64,000 nucleotides of DNA, from positions 124,001-188,000 of the forward strand of contig VXAU01002491.1 in NCBI GenBank assembly GCA_013399695.1. The letters are read 5' to 3'. Numbering within the stretch: the first letter of the stretch is position 1; the number at the start of each line of letters is the position of its first letter. The position numbers were made by a program, and so were the translations under genes. This stretch comes from Formicarius rufipectus. Taxonomy: Eukaryota > Chordata > Aves > Passeriformes > Formicariidae. The notes under the pieces are model-generated. The model searched no databases. It saw nothing but the letters and a program-made list of their open reading frames with translations, and was not told where the DNA came from. Shown here one piece after another: positions 61,741 through 64,000 of this stretch.

Positions 61741-64000
61741 GCCAAGTTTACAAAGCCTGTACTTAAATACACCACCACCTCGGCTGAAAGTTGGGAAAGA
61801 CCAAAAAAACTCAAATTAAATGCCGTGTGATAACAAGTTACTGTGAATCACCCGCCAAACGTGGCATTGCACATGCACGCTCTTTAACTCAAGTGACCCT
61901 GCTTTTGCCAGGAGCTAATAATGCACATGCAATTACCATAAATAGCTGATGAACTGTAACTTGTTTGTGCATCTGGAATGGTGGGTGTTTCTGGAAATCC
62001 TATCATATGCAGAATTACATACCCAAGTACCTTAATGACTTTTTCAACCCTTGTCTTGTAATGCCTACTCATTTTGTCCCCACTCCCGGGCAGAGGCAGT
62101 AAGGTCCTGTGACCTATATTATTTTCATGTGCTCCATCGCTCAGGAAAAAGTCCAAAAGCACCACCAAGGAGCCTCAGCAGACGTGGCTTGCCCTCATTG
62201 CGCTGCACAAGCCAAGTAGCCCAAACTGCCCTCGTCCCAGAAAAACTGCCCGCAGGAGGGACATACTTCCGAAAACAGAGGTTGCAACAGTAAGACGCTG
62301 CCAAGAGACCCCAAAGTATTCCTGTGCATTTACACACCATTTTTCCACTACCAATTCTTAAAAAAAAAAAAAAAAAAAAAGAAAAAAGAAAAAAGAAAAA
62401 ACCTAGAGAAAAAAACTTTAGCAATTTTAAGAAATGACCTCCAGCCAGGAGAACAGGACTAAACACTCACCCAGACATAAGGCATGTCATGTACAGCTAC
62501 AGCGGCTCTGACCAACGTGCCTTTAGAAGTATTTGCAGTGGTTTTAAACTCTGAATAGGTGTCATATGCATTTAAGCCTATTATAATAAATGTTGTCAAG
62601 AGGAAAATGTTACTTCTCGGTTCCAACTCGACTCCGTAGCAAGACTCAGCAGTAGCCGTGTTGGCACATCAGCCTTTGCCAGGCGGGCTCACAGCCCCTT
62701 GATGGGCTGACTCACCCACCCTGCTGTCTGTGATGAGCCAGCTGCAATGTATTGGATGATCACAAGTCGTTGGGAAACAAACCCATTAAGAATTTACACC
62801 TGTGAGAAACAGCACCACACTTCAGACAACAAAAAAGGCCCATCAATTATCTTGGCAATGCTGAGGTTTTTTACACAAGTAGAAGAGCAAGTCTGCTGGC
62901 ATTTCGCACACGTGAAACCATTAACACACAGTATTCCAAACTCTGAGTATTATTACGTGCAGTGATGAGCCACAAAACTGAAGATGCCAACGGTTTGTTC
63001 ATTTTTTGGCTCAGGGAGGGCTTTTCAGATCCTTCGCACCATAATATAAATCATATTTACAAACCAAAAGACATGAGTAGTCTCATATGTCAAGCCACAG
63101 TGATTTACAGACACTTACATATTCTCACTTTTCAAAGTATGTCATCAGATGCCTCAGCACTGAGTTAGAAATACAAAGAGATGCAGATAACATCCCAAAG
63201 AACTTGTTTCTATTTGCTTCCATTTTAAGTGCTGGACATGCAGAGTAGATGTTCTTATTCATCTCCACTTTAGCACCTTTTCCAGGGTTTTCAGTCTCTT
63301 TTCTGTCAACATGTTAGGGTGCAGAAAAATAATTAACAGATAAAGTTACAGCTGCCTGGGGGACAGAAGTGATAGTGTAGAAGAGAAGCTAAACATAGAT
63401 GATACAAGCAGATTGAGCAATGTACTGAGATGCATTTCCATGTGTTTTTTTATTCACATCTTCTTTGCATGAGGACACACACAAAGAGCACACGATTCAG
63501 AAAACACAAGATGCAATCAAACAGCATCTCCAAACTGGCATCATTGAAAGAAGCGATACTTCCTGAAAGAAGGAAGGAGAAGTAAAGCTTGTTTTGCAAG
63601 CCAGCAGTACAACAGTGGCCTCAGTAAAAACTGACTTGAAAAAGAGTTTGCAGTCACTGGAGTTACTGTCCTGAGGCTGCCTGCCCTCCTCAGGCAGCTC
63701 AGTTTGCAGTGACCTACTCTAAATTAAATCATTCCAGACTCTTTTCGCTGCAGCACCAGATCCCTACAGTGGATTGAGCCACGGCACCAGCTCTTAGCAG
63801 CAAGGCATGAACTCTAACCAAGCAGAACACCAGGAGCACCCTTTTCTTTCAGAAAGAAAGAGCAAGGCCCAGTTGATGAGGGGAGATCACTATTTTGGCA
63901 CCAATGGGTATATTTAATCGATGCACCCATCAGCATATTGACCAAATTAAAGCAAAATGCCAAAGGAGCATCATCACAGGTGTGGGAAAAGAGCACAGCA
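61741..64000. other. intronic stretch without recognisable gene
   Basis: The first 550 bases are still somewhat CpG-enriched (62040-62290), followed by a poly-A/GAAAAA tract at 62360-62401 and then ordinary AT-rich sequence. No transposon or coding exon was recognised up to the window end. Confidence 0.55.
62360..62401. repeat. poly-A tract with GAAAAA units
   Basis: A21 followed by GAAAAAA-type units. Makes spurious Phe-rich frames on the minus strand. Confidence 0.95.

Larger units (their letters stand above)
15244..64000 (-). other. NR3C2: NR3C2 intron 2, 3' part
   Basis: This is sequence upstream of exon 3 on the transcribed strand. NR3C2 exon 2 is a single exon of well over 1.5 kb encoding the N-terminal domain, and would show as a very long open frame. 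No such frame exists here, so the exon lies beyond base 64000 and intron 2 exceeds 48.7 kb. The interval holds repeats and GC/CpG patches but no recognisable nested gene. Confidence 0.85.

Noticed and set aside
1..64000. CRISPR arrays, operons, tRNA or rRNA genes, or a prokaryotic-type system
   Set aside because: The window is a vertebrate intron. No direct-repeat/spacer array, cloverleaf-type gene or gene cluster was seen on either strand.

Overview
The window is vertebrate, almost certainly avian, nuclear DNA. The evidence is an AT-rich, gene-poor background with long homopolymer and microsatellite tracts, and many degraded CR1 LINE fragments of the kind that dominates bird genomes. No bacterial-style gene organisation is present. 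The species cannot be named from the sequence alone.

Only one coding segment can be supported. It is a 140-bp exon on the minus strand (15104-15243) encoding the first zinc finger of a steroid-receptor DNA-binding domain. Its residues and exon length match exon 3 of the mineralocorticoid receptor gene NR3C2. Both splice sites are visible and both exon edges fall inside a codon in the expected phase. The gene is transcribed right to left, so bases 15244-64000 are the 3' part of the intron upstream (intron 2) and bases 1-15103 are the 5' part of the intron downstream (intron 3). Exon 2 (the large N-terminal exon) and exon 4 (second zinc finger) were not found and presumably lie outside the window.

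Layout. 1-15103, intron 3: CR1 3' ends near 3.8, 11.95 and 12.3 kb, a MIR-like fragment near 5.1 kb, a CpG-richer patch near 10.2 kb, and a long T/GTTT tract near 12.8 kb. 15104-15243: NR3C2 exon 3. 15244-64000, intron 2: a MIR-like fragment at 16.5 kb, CR1 pieces at 25.5, 27.8 and 54.4 kb, an older LINE reverse-transcriptase remnant at 55.1-55.5 kb, and two longer CR1 copies at 56.4-56.9 kb (forward) and 57.5-58.3 kb (reverse). There is a GC-rich but CpG-poor block at 42.2-42.75 kb and a cluster of CpG-enriched patches at 60.8-62.3 kb. The remainder is unique AT-rich intronic sequence with simple repeats.

The many open frames of 60-170 codons elsewhere look like chance or repeat-derived frames. 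None shows a recognisable domain, and none is supported by splice or codon evidence. I found no sign of a novel multi-gene system. The points most worth a second look are the local splicing context of exon 3, the CpG-enriched intronic clusters, and a few stretches that read like conserved noncoding elements.
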